DNA of 64,000 bases, from positions 82,906,572 through 82,970,571 of the forward strand of contig CM054116.1 of NCBI GenBank assembly GCA_028673005.1, in the 5' to 3' direction. The stretch comes from Tanypteryx hageni. Its lineage: Eukaryota > Arthropoda > Insecta > Odonata > Petaluridae. Positions within the stretch are counted from its first letter, which is position 1, and each line of letters begins with the position of its first letter. The translations under genes and the position numbers were made by a program. Of the stretch, positions 38,570-51,517 are shown one piece after another. The notes beneath the pieces are model-generated. The model ran no database searches. It was not told where the DNA came from and saw only the letters and a list, made by a program, of their open reading frames with translations.

Positions 38570-40690
38570 GTAGAAAAGAGAGGGAGAAATATACGGTTTG
38601 CGGTTTATAAACGAAAGTGGAAAAGGAGAGAAAGAAATAAATAAGCCGAGGCTCAAAAGACGGAATTAGACGAGATAATGAAATGTAATGAAAGGGTAGA
38701 AAGGAGAAAGCAAAGAGAGTGTAGAGACGGAAGAAAAGGGATGAAAATGAAGGCGAAGAGGAGAAAGAGCGGTAAAGCGAGGGCCAGAAATTCGAAAGGG
38801 AAGAGAGGAAAACAATTTCAGAAGCAAGCGGAGAGGAAAAGATACGACAATGAAGTAGTGATGGTGAATTAAAGAGGGAAGGTTACATTAAGATAACAGA
38901 AAGAAAGGAAAAAGTAAAAAAACACAAAGTACTTGTAAAAAACCTAAAGAAAAGGGTTGAAGACGGAGATAAATAGAGGGATGAATAAAAGAAGATAAAG
39001 AACTAAAAAATAGAAACGTTGAAAGAATGGAGAGCTAAAGGAGAGGCAGAAAGATAGGAGAAAGAGAAGCGGTGCGAAGCAAAGGAACTGGGGAAGGGGT
39101 AATAGTGGAGGAAGAAAGGTAAGAGGGAAAAGGGATAGGAAAGAAAAGTTCAAGAAGTGGGCGTGAGCGGCATGTGGTGTGTGTGTGTGTGGGTGAAGTT
39201 CGGGTCCGGACCGCTAGGCGGCGGCAGGTGTACGACCAGGAGTGGATGTGTATGTGAATTCGAGGACGTGAGTGTCCTTTAGATGAGTGGGGACGCCGCT
39301 TTTGGTAGTGGGAGGTGGGAGAAGATCGCAAGGGTTAAGTAGGGTACGGAGAGAGAGAGAGAGAAAGCGGTTGGTGTGTGAGTGGGAGGCAAAAGTGGAG
39401 GAGAGTAGACAGCGGTGGTGAGGATGATAAGGGGTTTTTAGAGAATTGTGAAGGTTCAAGTGGGAGAGATGGGTTTTTAACGCGTGGGAGTGTGAGTAGG
39501 GTGCGGTGGTAGGGGAACCAGGGGCGTCGAGAGCTAACGCGGGCCCCGGTGCAAAGTGTATGACGGGCCCCCCTTGTGTGTATTTGTGTTTGTGTGTGCG
39601 TGTGTGTCCGCATGTAAATATGAGGGTTAAAAAGCAACAAGTCATTTATGAAAAAAATTGACTACATTTATTGAATAAATAATATGTTATCTTAAATAGC
39701 CAAAACAGTTTAATGAATATAACAAAAATGAAGCATAAATATAACGAGTACACGAGCAAATACGGCATTTAAATTATGAGTAATTATCAATTAATATATT
39801 GTTGCTTAAATAAATATAACTAAGTTTATAAATAAATAGCTAGCGATTACTTACCTTTATTGTTAATCCCAATTAAACGTCTTGATAATAAAAGTATATA
39901 ATTTATGCTGGTAGCACTAAAATATTGAATACTTACGAAGTACATATTTATACCGTATAAATTACCGTGATAAATGAATGTTAACACCAGGAATACCAGG
40001 AAATCACTGAGATCTCTATTTCTGGCCGCTCTAATTTTTGTTAACGTCTTTCCCCGCACATCCACTTTGTCAACAGTACAAGTATACAACATACCGATAT
40101 ACTCGGCCGGGCCCCTTGGAGAATTGCGGGCCCGGGTACTGTAGACCCCCCTCTCTCGTCGGACCTGAGGGGAACTAGAGGGCTATGGCCAGCTTTTAAG
40201 AAAGGGTTTTTAGGCCAGAGAGAGAGAGAGTGAGAGATAGAGGGGAGTCGGTGGTGGGAATAGGGCGGAAGTTTCCTCATTCTCTTCGAGTCCGTTGTCA
40301 TCTGAATGCCCCGGTCCGGGTGTGTCTGTATTTGTGTGCGAGTGAGATGGAAAGATGGAATGAGTGGGGGAGGGAGAGTGTGTGGAGAGGGAGGGAGTGT
40401 GTGGAGGGAAAATAGGGGGAGGGGCTGTGTGAGAGAATGCGGGACGAATGGAGGCCGGCGACAGAGGTGTAATTACCAGAGTCCGTTGAAGTAGAGAGAT
40501 GAGAAAGAGGGAGGAGGTCATGTGTTTCGGGAGGTAGAGAGGTCGAGGAAGGTAAGTGCAGAGGAAATTTTGGTTGGAGGGACAGAAAGAGGAAGTTTTC
40601 GGGAGGGTGTTGCAGGAGTGGCTTAAGGATGCAAAAGAGAGGTTGTCCCGAAGAGTCGAGTAGTGCTCTCTGGAAAGAGTTCTCCAATTA
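38570..40690. other. long purine-rich tract split by a hAT insertion
   Basis: About 38570-39518 and 40168-40690 are dominated by A and G on the plus strand, with several GA and GT runs. The hAT element at 39519-40167 is not purine-biased and interrupts them. Long minus-strand frames over the tract are Ser/Pro/Leu/His-rich products of pyrimidine bias, not genes. Confidence 0.65.
39519..40167. mobile_element. non-autonomous hAT element with perfect 8-bp target duplication
   Basis: The 649-base element starts CAGGGGCGTCGAGAG and ends, inverted, CAGGTCCGACGAGAG. Both sides are flanked by AGGGGAAC, a perfect 8-bp duplication. Both ends carry GGGCCC blocks (GCGGGCCCCGGTGC on the left). The interior is AT-rich with no transposase. 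Confidence 0.92.
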
Positions 40691-41077
40691 TGCCCCGACA
40701 TTATTGCCTCGAATAAGCGAATAGCATTTTAACGTTTTTGTGACATAAATATTGTGTTGTTTCCAGTAAATTACACTAATCCGTCAATTGCTGAAAAAGA
40801 GATCTTCTCCGAGTTTCCCCAGTTGATCGGTTTAAATGTTTTCGATTTTATATTACATTCATTTAATTTCGAGACATGCTTAGCATCAATTCAGTCGTTT
40901 TCTAGTTTTATAATTTCACGGAGTTTATTGAAATTCTCATTCTAGAAGGAAGACATACCTATAATACTTTTCAAACTTCTTGATGCAAAAGTATCGAAGC
41001 AATGTAATTTTAAGATATTATTTCTAATAATGATGTCCTAATTACTACTACTATTCAAGAACAAGCAAGAATAAAGA
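40691..41077. other. non-coding, nothing recognised
   Basis: AT-rich with short frames only. Confidence 0.45.
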
Positions 41078-41157
41078 GTACTTAACTCAGGTATCTCCAA
41101 TACCTGCAACAAAGTGATAATCTTTTTGGGGCTATTGGAGAAACCTGAGATAAGTAC
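41078..41157. repeat. 80-nt hairpin, miRNA-precursor-like or MITE core
   Basis: AGTACTTAACTCAGGTATCT continues to CCAATA (41078-41102), and the inverse lies at 41133-41157. The roughly 25-bp stem has two mismatches and a 30-base loop. Weaker pairing continues outward to AAGAACAAGCA / TGCTTGTTCTT (about 41056 and 41192). Size and pairing resemble a small-RNA precursor, but a decayed foldback transposon is equally likely. Confidence 0.5.
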
Positions 41158-44100
41158 TTTTATAATCTTATCATTTTTAAGTGCTTGTTCTTAAACTTCT
41201 TCAGTTATAAGACGAGGTCGATATTTTTCTGTTGAATTTACTTTTACTATGTAAAAACATAAACCATCTTTAATTCTACTCATCCAACAGAAATGCAAGT
41301 GAAATCGACAAATGAACATTACGAGCATCGTCTCAATCTAAATAACAACGCCTTTTTTTAGTGTGTCTTGCAAAAGGGAAGGTGTAACGCAGCTAAGAAT
41401 AGCTTTTAACTGCAAGCCGCATAAATGGTTATAGATGACATCCAGGCTATTTCATGGAGACCTATTACAGCAGCTCCTAAAACTAAAGCGGATAATCCGA
41501 GATAGGTCCCTGTCGCCTTACGGAGTTGCCGTCTGAGATGACCGAAGGATGTCTCCCGAATACACTAAAGTCGGATATTCATCGGTCGTGTTCTGCATGA
41601 GACAAGGCATATGTGCTTAACTTTACCATTAAGCTTTCGAGACGGTATCCGTAATAAGTGGATTGAGTAAAACAAGCAGAAAAAAATCTGTCTGGATAAA
41701 AAATGAATACTTTTACATTGAAATACACATTCTCATTCTCCAGCCATGCGTCTGTGATCAATTTTGCTAGAATGAATATAGGACTTGTATCATACCCTCT
41801 AACCCCGATTGCACATGCGTTTACTTCAGCATACATATCGTATATTAATTTGGGATGCTTATTGTTGGAAGAAGGTTTCAGTTATAATCATAATTCAGGG
41901 ATCAAAACGTGGGCATTAATACATTTTGAAGGCGATTGAGGTAGTACGTTTCCGTAGACAATCTTAATAAAGAATTGCTGAAATATTTATAATGTATTCA
42001 AAGACAAAATACCGGATTTGTATTGATAATCTCCGAGTTATAGTTAACAGATAATTTAACTTTATACCTACCCGCAGATTTTTATTCATTAATTAGTAGC
42101 ATTTTTCTTTGAGCGTCCAAGTACACTTAATAGTTTCTATGCGAGAATAAATAGAAAAGTTTTATACTCCTTTGATTGTACTCTGAAATTTCAAAATGAT
42201 TCATGATAAGGTTGGCAAATTAAAATTCCTTTTAAGAAAGCTTAAGTAGTAAGGAGACTTACAGAGTAAATGAATCGGTACAGATTAAAATTCATTTTCA
42301 TGAATATAAAATTGTTTCCTCAACTAGGTGGCGGAATTGATTTTTAGGGGCGTCGCGATAAAATTCGTTAAATAAATCAACGATTGAGAAAGGTTATTAA
42401 GTCATTGGGACCAACTTTTCCTCTAATGAATTGATTAAGGTGTAGTACCGACAAATGGATGCGTGCTAAGATCGCATTACTAGTATAGGTAAAAAAAACT
42501 CGTTTCAAGGTTAGGGTGCCTCTAAATCCTATTTCTCTTTGAAAGGATCCTTCAAAAAGTTTGGTAATCAAATATTTAGCATTAAAATTAAAAATTTCGT
42601 TAAACGGAGTTAATAAATTAACAATGATGATCAATCACTTACTTAAGATGAAAAATATTTGACTCCCTTATTTGCAAAAAAATCAGAAAAATCCCAAAAA
42701 ATTTTGAGTAGCCCAAAAATAATGTCTAACCAAAAAAGCTGAAATTTTTCAATAAATGAAGTCTTCATTTAGGTGACTGTATCAGCACTTTTTTGAATTC
42801 AGGGTAAATAAAAATCATCTCGAGGGGTGACATATTTCAAAGGGTAAAAAGTGCGCGGATATGATTAGCGGAATTTTTCGAGTGCATTGTGAACTCAACC
42901 TTCGATAGAAAATATAAATTTTCCAAGAGGGCTTCGTTTAGATGCCATTGTGAAGGGCCAAAAGTCTCCGGAAAAATTGTGAAGGATCCTGAATAACGCT
43001 GGAATTCGAGCAATAAATTGCCGATCCCCGTGCCGTCCATCGGAAGATATATTTTTTTCTGGAAAAGGGTGACTCGTAACGAATCCACTTTGGGCTAACA
43101 AGAGAATTCTCTCCCCCTTCATTCACGGAACATCTCCACCAATCGAATCCGTATTATTTAAGCAATAAGTTCACGTGCATATATTGACGAGACGATAAAA
43201 TAATTTCCAACCGTTGCCCAATGAGCGAACGAAACGATGTCTCTTTTCAGTGCTATCCGAGGCGAAACGTTTGGCTCGACAGCTATATGGAGTTCCACTA
43301 TAAAAATTCATCCCGGTTCGTTATCTGACACGCGTTTTTATTTCGTTGGCAATTTTATATTGCAAAATTATACTTTGCAAACGTTTAACGAAATAGATTT
43401 TAAATTATTTTCGTAACCATAAAACGGCAAAGCAATCATTATCATCAGCAGAAAAGCAGTAGACTAAGTGGTAATTCATCGATCGCTCATGCTAAAAAAG
43501 GACAAGTCACCTTTGCTTAATAATTTAATGGATAAAGAAGTCATCCGAATCATGACTAGAACCAGTCATGCTCAATAATTCATTAGCGGAAATAAAAAAA
43601 GGTTTACCAGTAATTCTACTCAAACCCTGTCATTCTTCAATTTCAATTAAACGTCCATCTAAATGGATTTTTGGAGAACATTTTCGTTTAAGTATATCAT
43701 TACCAAATTATTTTTACAGCCTAAAATAGAATGTTAAAACTCGAAAGCGAATATTTTTTCATTGTATTCCAAATCCTCCACATAATTGTGTTATTTTATC
43801 TGTCAAGTGATGAATACATTATCTCTTATGTTTGTCAAACGGGATATTTTCTTTGAAAAATAAAGATATTACCCGCTTCCCCTCACCTAGATGAATGGTT
43901 ACATTCAGCTTGATAGCATAACCATTGATGCCAGCCAAAGAAGGCTTCAGCGACTGCCGAAATAGATTAATAGTTATCGTGGCACGTTTTCATTAAACAG
44001 ACACACCAAAATTTTGTTGTAAATCTGTGCTTATACTAGAGAAAACCCACCTATAATGCTGAGAAAAATCTTATCATTTGATTTTGATAACTGAGAATTA

Positions 44101-45436
44101 AGCTTGTTCGCAATGAACAGCATCGCCTGGAAAAACGTCTTCCTGTTTCCTCACATCCACACCAATTTAAAAAACAATCATAAAACACCAAACGCACACA
44201 ACAACCAATGCTTTCACATCAGTCTTGTAAAAACAGTTTAAATATCTACGACATATCTTTCTTCGTCAAGTTCCAGAATAAAATTTATCTCGACGAGGAA
44301 ACATCAATTCCACAGATGACAATATGAAAAAGATGACTCATCTGATATTCTGAGGGTCGGCATTTATTTTTGGAATCCAATTATTCAGTCGACTACCTTC
44401 ATTATCCTTGAACAATCTGTCATTTTCATTTTAAGCGGTGAATCGTAAAGAAAAAATAAAGATAGGAATAAAAATAGCGACAATTTTGTCATTCGTTGCA
44501 AGCGATGAGATAGAAAATAACTCTTTTTTAATTACAAATTAAATAAAGGTTTAAAAAAATAAATTTCATAATATTTTTACAAACCAAAGCGAGGCTCCAA
44601 AAACTTAAATACCTGAAAGCAAAAATCATAAACTTTATAGTCATTCTATATACAATAGAAAGATAATTGGAATATTTTAAACAGCATTTAAAGCTAATAA
44701 TAATTAGATTAATCTGTGCTATCAGTTCTAAACTTTGTTCGTTTAAAAGTTCCTTCTGCGACGCATAAAATACTGTTTTAACCGCATTAACACGAGTAGT
44801 TTACATTTTGCAAAGAGCAGCGGGCTCAATTTTTTTATCTCCCTCCCGACGAACAAAATTAATTCTTTCCCAAATCCTTCTCATTCATCCTTGACGCGGG
44901 GAAAATTAAAAACGATAAAAATATAATGCAGCCTGGATTCGCGTTGCGAGCATCATTTTACCCCTATTTACTTACACAAATTCGCAGATGGAGCGATTGT
45001 CTACAAACAAGGAGAAAAAAAGAAATTATAACGTTACGAAACTCGATTCATCGTTAGGCGCAAACATTTTCCGCGTTCCAGAGGGGCCGGCCGAGTTCAA
45101 AGTAATTTTTCATCGAAACAACGGACCCCATCTTTTTTTTCGGAACGAGAACGACGAATCGAATTATTTTCTCAAAGTTTTAAGGGACAAAGTGCTCTGT
45201 GAAGCTATGTTTCCGAGCGCTCGCGAAGCAATTACCCCTTCCCCCGTCATCTCTCTCCTCTCCCAGTTCATTTCCCATTCTAGCAGACGAAAATATCCTT
45301 TTTCGAGGTGGCTCTTTATGGAACTCCGTATTCCTCTCCGTCTCCTAACATAAATTTACTCGCCACATCCATTTCCTAACGATTTTTCTCCCCTTTGCCA
45401 AACCCGGTACGATTTTCCAGGTTTACTGATCATCGA
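41158..45436. other. non-coding, nothing recognised
   Basis: Scattered short frames. A 121-codon plus-strand frame (44988-45353) has an ATG but no known domain and no splice context that I could defend. Confidence 0.4.
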
Positions 45437-45463
45437 TTCTCTCTCTCTCTCTCTCTCTCTCTC
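45437..45463. repeat. (TC)n microsatellite
   Basis: An uninterrupted run of about 13 CT units. Confidence 0.95.
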
Positions 45464-48409
45464 GCTTGGACAAATGACGATCGAATAATGTGAGGTTTGT
45501 TTGAAAACGGAGGAAATTCAATTCTAAAGCGTTTGCTATTTTTCTAAAACGAGAATAGGAATTACGGCTTAGTTATAGGAATTGGTTTCCTATTTGATGA
45601 GCAGACCTATACGAACTTGAGTTTGACCCGCCTCCTAGGTTATAATTTATATTACGAAAACAGAATTATATATAGATCTATAGAATCTTCTAAATCGCGA
45701 GGAATATACGTAAGGATATATAAAAGTTATTCCATTAAAATTTGAGAATTTTTGAATAACCAAATTATGAAATATTAAAAAGCATCTTTTGGGAGTAGAT
45801 TAAAAAAACTCGGATCTTTCTTCTACTGATCTCTAAGAACTTTAAAAAAAATGCAAAAGGCTCAACTTGCATGCTACTTTCTAAAATAAAAATTGTGTAT
45901 CAATTTTCAAGCAAAGCTCCAGGAGAAAGACGGTAGTGAACGTGAGACAAGAGGATTAGCTGGATAGACTGGATGAAAGAAGAATCCCCCCCTCCTCTCT
46001 TTTACAGCCAAGAAAGGTTAAGTACGCATAAAAGGGCAGATAAACATCTGGCGTACGTATGGGGGCAATTTATGTTCCGTAAGGTATTTTAGTGCGTCTT
46101 TTTTTTCGTTCTCACACTCTTCCAAAAACCATCGGGCCTTTGTACTTGTGTTCATTTTTTATTTTTTTTTTAAACCTCCGACTACAGCGCTCTTTCTCTT
46201 TGCAGCGGCCGATAGGCGCACTTTTGAAGGAGTGTCTTTGACAGCGCATTTGTTCCCTCTTCCTCTCTCCTCCTCCACTTCGAAAGACATTTAAGAACTT
46301 CTTTTTCTCCCTTTTCCCCTTCCCTTCTCTCTCCCATCCCAACTCGCTCGCGACTCCTACATCATCTCTCCCTCATAATTTCGCGATCTCTCTTTCTCTC
46401 TATGCCAGCGCCTCAACCCCCGCACTACATCACGGCTAGAAGGCAGATTTTTTTTTCATTTTTCAGAGCCGATATTTTTATTTTCAACATGCGTCGTCCA
46501 CGAGTATACGCCCCGAGTATTTTAATAAGATTTTATTTCCATTTCGCTTTTTTTATATGGCGTATCACCTTTTTACGAGCAAGTTTTACGACGACTTTCC
46601 GCTCTCACGGAACTCAATTTTATTTATCGTGAACCGAAAAATAAAAGAAACCCTTTTGAAGAAAATGAGCTTTTTTTATTTCTTGTGAAGAAAATGATCT
46701 CGGGAGGATTGCCTTAGGGAAATGCTTTACCTCTTAGGTTGTATATTGAAATTAATTTCTGACTCCAGAACACCTCCCTTTGAAAACGTGTGCTCAAGCG
46801 GATTGCTTACGGTCAGAAGAAACCTACGTTGTAATGTTAACATGAAACCAAGGAAGAAATCGGTATTTGCCCGATTTTGTCGGTAATTTTATTTCTAATC
46901 TGTGGTTACTTTTCTATAAAGGATATTTCTTGTAAACTGATTATTTTTACCTAAAGATACGCAAAGTTTGTAATGAAATTTAAAATAATATGCGCATTAA
47001 TGGGTTAATATTTAGTAGTTGCCCGTTAATTTCTCTTTTCAGGCTATACAGCTTCAAAATTACAGATCATTACTAACGTATAAAGCAGACTATAAGGAAC
47101 TAAGTCTGATTGATGTATACTGATCTGATCATGTATAATTTATTATTGAATGAATACTCTGAAAATCAAACAAATTTTGAAAATCGAGAATCAGGAATTT
47201 CATATAAAAATAACTTTTAAGACTTTTCATCTGAAATCTCAGAAAAATTATATAAATGAAACAATCCGCTATAAACAAATTGCAAAAACGTTCACTTTTG
47301 CTGCCGAGGTCGCATCTCCTAATAAATCATAATGATATGTCTCTTTTCGGTTTCACATTGGTGGTAACCAGGAAAACAGAATATCTAGCTACGGAATTCT
47401 CAGAATTTAACATGATTAGCGTGCACATGGCATCTTCCGCAAATTTCTTCGTAAATATTTATTTAAAATTTAAAACTTTTCCTCGCTCTCAAATCACTGC
47501 ACTTTCGCGAAAACGTTTCAGACCCAAACGCAAAAAACGAAATGTATCGCGTGATTCACACGATTCGAATCTCTGTTGAGTCAGAAATATACTATGTGAC
47601 AGCTTCCAAGTTATAACCCACAAGACAAGAGTCGATCCTAAACAACCTCCTATCCCCGCCTCTATTTCACGCCGGAATGGTTTATAGAGTATTTGACAGA
47701 GACAAGATCCCTCCCTCCCTCTCCCTCTTCTTCCATCTAGAAAAGGCTTCAAAACCAGGATACAGACTACTATCCGGTAAACGCCTGCGAACGAGAGAGA
47801 GGCATAGAGAGACTTTATGTTTACGGTCCCAGGACGCCCAGCTGCGCATTGGCTGTCGAAACGAGGATTTATTCGCTATAAAATAGGAAGAATGGAGAGA
47901 GAAGAGATGGAGAGGGGATAGGTTAGTTCCAGGTGCGGGCACATTTGTCAAATCTCGCTGAACGTGATAGGGGATCTGGCATATTAATTTTGCCTAAGAG
48001 AAACTCGTCCCTAAAGAGTTTTTCGGAAAATTTTCTCGAATCGTGATTTACGAAATAACAGCGGACACAGGCTTAGAAATAATTATATTTACCTATTAAT
48101 AGTGAATTCTTTTATCCAGATATTTAATAAGTTGAACAGGCTCTTAACTTCCGAAAAGGGGCAATTACGTCCCAACGTTGGTTTTCTTCCCTTTATTTGT
48201 CTCTGGCGAACTTGGCGTAAATTTGAGCGTTTGCGCATGCGTCTGCCTGTATGAGAGGGTCTGCTTGTGTGCGTGTTTAACTGTGTGTTTAAGAGAGAAC
48301 TATTTCTTCAATCGTTTAATGGATGTTACATCACATAAACATCCATCAGAAGATGAATGTATTCTGATGTTTTGTGTTGGACATTGCTATGCAAGATGAT
48401 TTTTTGTAG
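45464..48409. other. non-coding, nothing recognised
   Basis: 46240-46420 is CT-rich. No supported gene or element end. Confidence 0.45.
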
Positions 48410-48555
48410 CAAAGATGGCAAATCTTTGGCACCCACTCAAGACGAATTTGCTAGGCACGCCACACATTTGATTATGACCCCACTAATTTCGGCTTAGCTC
48501 ATTAGTCTAGCATGCCACTCATGATTTACACATATTAGCTGCGGATGCCGTCTCT
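48410..48555. mobile_element. possible short hAT-like MITE
   Basis: The ends CAAAGATGGCAAATC and, inverted, CAGAGACGGCATCCG are similar (about 10 of 15). Internal GGCACGCCA and GCATGCCAC blocks are also partly inverted. The flanking octamers do not match, so the boundaries are uncertain. Confidence 0.4.
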
Positions 48556-48639
48556 GATAATGATTAGAATGAGTGTGACGCACAAAAAAACTTAATCGTA
48601 CACTGACCTTCACCAAGTAAGTTAGAGCAACTAAACAGG

Positions 48640-49556
48640 CAGTACTCGCGCGGGGTGCTGTGGACACCCCAGGCTACGGTATATGGCACGGTTCCTTCCG
48701 CCTTATATTTTATGACCCCTCATTTTCAGTAGCTGGAATGGCAAATGTTTGAAACATATTCCGCTAAACATTTTCAGCGTTCTGTGGTAACCCTTTGAGT
48801 TTAGACATTTTTTTCTAAGAGAGTACTGCGCTGCACGTTACGAAAATCAGCGCTTTTTTCTTTTTGCGGATGTTGTGCATATTTTATTCTGAAATTATTG
48901 TTACTATCTATAGAACTTTTGTTATTTCACATAATTTGAGATTGTCTCTCAGTAGTTTCTTCACTGATCGTCATCGTATAATGTGCTATTTCCCGTAATT
49001 GGATATCGCATCTCAACAGTTTCTTCACTGACTCTGGTCCTACAAGGTTTGTAGATTTGTATTATTCCAGTGTTCGGGTTTTGTTCTGAAGCTCCCAGCA
49101 GACTGTTTCCAACTGATATATGTCAAAACTATTATAAATATTATAGTGAATTGCACAAATATTCAAATTTAAAAAGTAAATAAAACAGTTTTCAAGGTCA
49201 TTATGCGAAAGACATGGTTTCCTCTCGTGTACAATTATTATTTGTGTTCTATTGCGGGATTTCCGATTTCTTTAATTTAACTGAAGATATAATAAGTATA
49301 TTCCTAAAAACTGTCAACTGACCCATAGATTGTCATCCAAAAATATTCATTAAAGGGTACTTGAAGACTTTTCTTTTCGGAATAGATTAATAAAAATATT
49401 ATTATTAATAATAAATGAAAAAAATCATTTGAAACTTCTCGAAATTCACTTATAAATGATTATAAATAGAACAAAATAAAGAACTATTTCAATAATAGTG
49501 ATTCTTTTTATAACAAAAAATCTGTGGGGTGTCAGGAATACCCCGCGCGAGTACTG
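48640..49556. mobile_element. 917-bp element with ~32-bp terminal inverted repeats, family unknown
   Basis: The left end, CAGTACTCGCGCGGGGTGCT, is inverted at the right end as CAGTACTCGCGCGGGGTATT, and both continue to a GACACCCCA block. The first 17 bases are identical. No 8-, 4- or 2-base target duplication is evident. The interior has two 64-bp-spaced copies of AGTTTCTTCACTGA (48954 and 49018) and no transposase. Confidence 0.85.
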
Positions 49557-51242
49557 ATGTTACAAAAATTTGCACGAGTGCCGCCCGACTATTTGCCTTT
49601 CAATAAAAAATAATGTGTTATAATCCTACAACGAACAAGGACACTAGTCTATTTGTGTTTTCAATAAAAGAAGTATTGTGTAGAGTTTTAAGTTCTTTCT
49701 ATGACCTGATAATGATTTTATAATAAGAAAACGGAGTAGTTATCAAGAACCAACCTTGATTGACTATTTTTGGCCATGTAATGATTTTTTTTGCCTTTAT
49801 ACTTTCATGCATGTGCACATCTGCCGATAGAGTTGCATCAAATCAAAGTTGTCTCTTATTACTAGATTTTCTTCGACTTCTATATCATACGATTGCCATC
49901 GATTGGGCCTACCAACATATTAATATCACCCTTCCCGGTTCGTTAAGTTCTTCCATTTTAATTTTAGCCAAACGATATAATATTGGAAATCAATTTTATG
50001 TCGCAGGAAGTGAATGATCATGATCAGTCACGGAAATTTCGAAAGAAAAAGAGACTCAATTTTAAAAACAATTGACTTAAAAGTAAATTGATGCTGTTGT
50101 TTAAATAAACGCAATAATTTATTTTTTAGTTTAGTTAAGGCAACTTGAAGTCATTTCATAGCATTATGCATTATAATAATGAAATGTTTATTGCCACACC
50201 TCCGAGGTGACGAATTATTCCGACTGCAGACCTGTATTTCAGAGCAACTTGCCTGCATTCTGTATCCATCCCATTTAGGCGAGCATTCAACGCGATTCCG
50301 TGACAGACTAAACTACGCGCGAACAATTAAATGTGGGCGAGAAGCGAACACGGCATTAATTCGGGCACCCAAAGGAATCTCATTGTCAGTATCCCGATGA
50401 CAAGCCACGCAGGCGGGGGAACAATGATTGCCCATTGTCCGCCCATCTCGGGAATTCTGAGGCTATATGCATATGCGCGTTTAAGGAGGGTTTCAGCTGA
50501 AACGTTGGAGAGCTACAGATGAAAAAGAAGCTTCTGCATTGCTATAATCTTGCATGAGGTCCCGAGAGAACACACTTATGGAACAAAAAAATGTTCTCAT
50601 ACTTATTTGTCTCAAATAAGGGATGCAAAATTAATGCTCTGAAGACTGAAATTATTCAATTTCATCCGTTCCACAAGGATTTTTAACCCAACAAGATAAT
50701 AAATGAAGAATAAAACTCGTCCAAAAGTTTACAAATAGATGGTGATAACCTCACGGAAATCTTCCTCCAAAACCTTTTTAATGTTATCGATTTATAAAAT
50801 GAGTTGCTGTGCGGTAAATAGATTTTTATTTGGGGCAGTGGTCTAATTCCCGCACATAACCTTCCAATAAATCGATGAAATCAATGCCAAAACTTATGAC
50901 GGATACATAAAAATGAAAAGGCATCGAAGAATGGACCTAGAAGTTTACCGACCTCTGACGACAAGGAGAAAGAACGCAAGCAGAAGTGTGTAGCCTCGCT
51001 TGTTTTTGTGCCCAATTTTTGCCTCGATTAGTACGATAGAGTCTCATCAAATATGTTTTGTGTTCATTTTGCAACGAATATAAATAGTCTCTAGAACCGT
51101 CAGGTACTATTGGCCTTTCTTCCCGAATGCGACAAGATAGGTTGGCAGTGATTTAGTGGGACATAAGTGTGGTGCAACGGCACTGCCAAACATTCTGGGC
51201 GGATTGCAGGGTTATCATGTAAACGTAATAAGCTATAGTCAA
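49557..51242. other. non-coding, nothing recognised
   Basis: A GC-richer patch at 50190-50520 has short frames without known domains. A small GGCAGTG/CACTGCC stem spans 51140-51187. Confidence 0.4.
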
Positions 51243-51517
51243 GCCGGCCAGAGTTGGCACCTGAAGAGCTGATTGCCTACCAACCAATGAGAAGGCGATG
51301 TTGCCAAATGCTGTTACGACCATCGGTTTGCCCCAACCTGCTGAGTCACCGTTCATTACGCGTATGGGACTAGCGAAACCGGAGGGGTAAGAGAAAATGA
51401 CAACGGTGCACCGTTGTCATGGTAATGGCTCGCTCTTTACGCCGCCTCATTAACTTAATCTTTCTCCCCCGAGAGGTGCCACTTAACTGCTTACAAGTAG
51501 TTCCAACTCTGGCCGGC
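51243..51517. repeat. head-to-head inverted repeat
   Basis: A perfect 15-base inverted pair, GCCGGCCAGAGTTGG (51243-51257) and CCAACTCTGGCCGGC (51503-51517), continues outward imperfectly through ACTATA- and TGCA-like blocks. The enclosed DNA has a perfect palindrome near its middle. The outer module therefore occurs twice in opposite orientation, as in an inverted duplication or foldback element. Confidence 0.75.
51397..51420. repeat. perfect 24-bp palindrome
   Basis: ATGACAACGGTG is followed directly by its reverse complement CACCGTTGTCAT, with no spacer. It lies inside the inverted repeat at 51243-51517. Confidence 0.95.

Noticed and set aside
39174..39191. Short GT, CA and GA runs across the window as possible CRISPR or regulatory arrays
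   Set aside because: Simple dinucleotide repeats without spacers; no CRISPR-like structure anywhere.
40210..40701. 163-codon minus-strand open frame
   Set aside because: Pyrimidine-biased translation of a GA-rich tract, with poly Ser/Leu ends.
44988..45353. 121-codon plus-strand open frame with ATG
   Set aside because: No recognisable domain or splice evidence; a low-quality candidate only.
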